Positions 62,797 through 64,000 of a DNA stretch of 64,000 nucleotides are shown here, one piece after another (positions within the stretch are counted from its first letter, which is position 1; each line of letters starts with the position of its first letter). The DNA lies in the NCBI GenBank assembly GCA_023384105.1, contig JAHDXR010000003.1, positions 248,001 to 312,000 of the forward strand. The letters run 5' to 3'. The notes below the pieces were generated by a model. That model was not told the DNA's origin. It searched no databases and was given only the letters and a program-made list of their open reading frames with translations. A program made the translations under genes and the position numbers. This DNA comes from Hyphomonadaceae bacterium. GTDB taxonomy: Bacteria; Pseudomonadota; Alphaproteobacteria; Caulobacterales; Aquidulcibacteraceae.

Positions 62797-62953
62797 CGAA
62801 AAAACGAAGAGGCCCGGCTCGCTTCGCGACCGGGCCTCAGAGCGCCTTGAGGGGGGCGCAGGTGCCGGCAGGGGATGTCCGGCCCTTGGCCGCCGCGCTG
62901 GATCCGTCAGCGGGGGGACGACGCCATCCAGGGGGATGTAGCGGCGGCCAGGT
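62797..62953 (-). ncRNA. Candidate small RNA with C-rich loops between lolA and xthA
   Basis: On the minus strand a promoter TTGAAT (62983-62988), 17 bases, TATATG (62960-62965) is followed by about 155 bases ending in an intrinsic terminator (stem GAGGCCCGG/CCGGGCCTC at 62809-62838, then TTCGTTTTTTC). Inside, UGGCCGCCGC pairs perfectly with GCGGCGGCCA (62941-62950 with 62887-62896), enclosing CUGGAU/AUCCAG, and two more hairpins (GCCGG/CCGGC; GCGCC/GGCGC) follow. Four unpaired segments contain CCCC or longer. No open frame with a ribosome-binding site fits. It is not recognised as 6S, 4.5S, RNase P or tmRNA. Confidence 0.6.
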
Positions 62954-63031
62954 ACGTTGCATATAGGCCACAACGGCCAAAAATTCAAGCCGCAACCCGG
63001 GGAATTGGCTTGCCAATGCAGCGCCGACTCA

Positions 63032-63688
63032 TCAGCGGCGGCGGCTTGGCGCGACCACGTCCGGCAGGCGGAACAGGCTGCGGTCGAGGCTGGCCGGGCG
63101 CGTGACCTCGGAGAGGGTGACGCGGGTGCGGGCGCCGGTGGCGTCGACCACGTCCCACGAGCGCAGCTCGCCATTGTTGAAATGCAGCGTGATGGCGCCG
63201 TCGGTTTGCCCGCTGCGGTCGCGCGCGGTGACCAGCGTCCACGGCGCCTGGCGCGAGACGCGGATAATGCGGGCGTTGCGTTCGAGATCGATGCGTTCGC
63301 CCAGGATCAGGCTGAGCGGCGTCGACCGCAACGGCGTGCGCTCGGTGGTGCGCAACGCCGTATCGCGCATGGCGACGACGCTGCCGTCGGAGACGATCAG
63401 CAGCGTGGCCGGCGGATCGTACTCGAAGCGCAGCCGGCCCGGCCGCTCGAGATAGAAGTTGCCGGCGACGCGGGCGCCGTCCGGCGCGGTCTGGACGAAC
63501 CGGCCTTGCAGGCGCTGGATCGCGTTCAGTTCCGCGTTCATGGCCGCCAGCGCTTCGGCGCGCTCGGCGCCTTCGAGCGTGACCAGGGCCGAACTCGCGG
63601 CGGCGACGGCCGCCGGACGCGGAGCTTGCGCAAGCGCCGGAGCGGCGGCGAACGCCAGGGCGGCGGCGAGGAGGAGGCGTCTCTTCAT
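63032..63688 (-). CDS. lolA: Outer-membrane lipoprotein carrier LolA-like protein
   Basis: 218 residues from ATG 63688 (MKRRLLLAAALAFAAAPALAQ), chosen for the signal peptide; in-frame ATGs lie three and about seven codons upstream. The mature domain has LNAIQRLQGRFVQTAPDGARVAGNFYLERPGRLRFEYDPP, the LolA signature, then LLIVSDGSVVAMRD and ITLHFNNGELRSWDVVDATG. It ferries lipoproteins from the LolCDE complex to the outer membrane. Gene order lolA-xthA is known in relatives. A long cruciform lies upstream. Confidence 0.92.
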   Translation of the reverse strand: MKRRLLLAAALAFAAAPALAQAPRPAAVAAASSALVTLEGAERAEALAAMNAELNAIQRLQGRFVQTAPDGARVAGNFYLERPGRLRFEYDPPATLLIVSDGSVVAMRDTALRTTERTPLRSTPLSLILGERIDLERNARIIRVSRQAPWTLVTARDRSGQTDGAITLHFNNGELRSWDVVDATGARTRVTLSEVTRPASLDRSLFRLPDVVAPSRRR

Positions 63689-63776
63689 GGGGTTCATGTG
63701 CCGCAAACGCATGGCGGAAAAAAGGGTTCTCCGGTGCGGCAGTGAGGCGTTTGGGTTCAGGTTCCGTTCAGGGGCC

Positions 63777-63931
63777 GGGGACTGGGGACTGGGGATTAGG
63801 GAGCGCAGCGTCAGCATTGGCGTCGCGCTGAGCTTGTCGAAGCGCGGCGCCGCGCACCGCGTCCCCTTCGACAAGCTCAAGGTGACGCTACCAGCGTAGC
63901 GCCGCTCCCTAATCCCCAGTCCCCAGTCCCC
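63777..63931. repeat. Nested cruciform repeat with tandem GGGGACT units
   Basis: 29-bp outer arms (63777-63805 and 63903-63931) are exact reverse complements and consist of GGGGACT repeats plus GATTAGGGAGCG. Inside, GAGCTTGTCGAAG (63830-63842) is mirrored by CTTCGACAAGCTC (63866-63878). The right CCCCAGT array continues a little beyond. The inner motif recurs at 16191-16205 and 60030-60050. It lies between lolA and the partial gene at the right edge. Confidence 0.85.
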
Positions 63932-63949
63932 AGTCCCCAGCCCCTATCC

Positions 63950-64000
63950 TCACGCGGAGCTGAAGTGCCGCCGCCAGAGCGTTTCGGCCTGATCGCCGGC
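63950..64000 (-). CDS. C-terminal end of an unidentified gene
   Basis: The last 16 codons read AGDQAETLWRRHFSSA followed by TGA (63950-63952). The codon use and amphipathic sequence look coding, but the piece is too short to identify. Its position upstream of lolA might suggest a co-directional operon, except that the cruciform repeat separates them. Confidence 0.4.
   Translation of the reverse strand, partial: AGDQAETLWRRHFSSA

Noticed and set aside
62797-62953. Identification of the small RNA candidate as 6S, 4.5S or tmRNA
   Set aside because: It lacks the long end-to-end helix with a central bubble of 6S, the conserved SRP loop, and any tag-peptide or tRNA-like ends.
63903-63942. CCCCAGT tandem units as a CRISPR or minisatellite locus
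   Set aside because: The units are seven bases with no spacers, only about four copies, and form the arm of an inverted repeat.

Overview
The window reads as high-GC chromosomal DNA of an alphaproteobacterium, most likely Caulobacterales or a Hyphomonadaceae-like relative. The reasons are the gene order hemE-hemH-hemJ-rho beside ppsR(RP001-type)-maf-aroE-coaE-dnaQ, an NtrZ-type periplasmic regulator, a Tim44-like protein, GANTC sites near the candidate origin, and the mnmE-mnmG-rsmG-parA-parB cluster. Almost every gene is housekeeping. No phage, plasmid, CRISPR, rRNA or tRNA was seen. From established knowledge, the hemE / RP001 junction is the replication origin in Caulobacter and Rickettsia, so the window is probably centred on the chromosome origin at about 28.84-29.18 kb, with parS-like sites and parAB 8-14 kb to its right.

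Layout. 0-5 kb: hemW-rdgB and rph with a coupled unknown gene, separated by a DUF2975/XRE membrane-protein and repressor pair; then hrcA-grpE. 5-11.7 kb: a secreted protein made of six PPC-type repeats, an aldo/keto reductase, a dienelactone-hydrolase lipoprotein, an M48 membrane protease and AlkB. 12-19 kb: dnaK-dnaJ-dapB, DUF2244, nth, a small lipoprotein and an adenosine-kinase-type sugar kinase. 19-25 kb: hslV-hslU, an EAL/degenerate-GGDEF protein, a Smr protein, a Tim44-like protein and secB. 25-29 kb: the coupled operon ppsR-maf-aroE-coaE-dnaQ. 29-34 kb: hemE-hemH-hemJ, rho and a GST. 34-36.7 kb: quinone oxidoreductase, GDPD and a hydrolase. 36.7-43.6 kb: DUF6489, mnmE, mnmG, DUF3088, rsmG, parA, parB. 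43.6-54 kb: hydrolase, aminotransferase, DUF5694, dicarboxylate symporter, two tandem 30-residue ORFs, then holA, lptE, leuS and DUF3576. 54-64 kb: ntrZ, a ThiE-like gene and yggS sharing a start region, a response regulator, a membrane protein, a 53-residue CxxC protein, GTP-dependent pckG, a DUF885 peptidase, xthA, a candidate small RNA, lolA and an unidentified gene end.

The most unusual feature is the repeat content. A palindromic element of about 115 bp (27-bp terminal inverted repeats and a conserved core, in both orientations) occurs five times, four of them between convergent genes. Reduced hairpin versions occur as well. Related or analogous hairpin elements lie in frame inside three normally essential or important genes: mnmE, mnmG and leuS. 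This resembles the protein-invading palindromic elements described in Rickettsia. Other points worth checking are the parS-like cluster, the tandem 30-residue ORFs, a perfect 48-bp palindrome upstream of pckG, and a small RNA candidate with C-rich loops between lolA and xthA.

All functional names come from reading motifs and remembered family features; no database search was run. Start codons were chosen from signal peptides, Shine-Dalgarno-like sequences and overlaps with neighbours.
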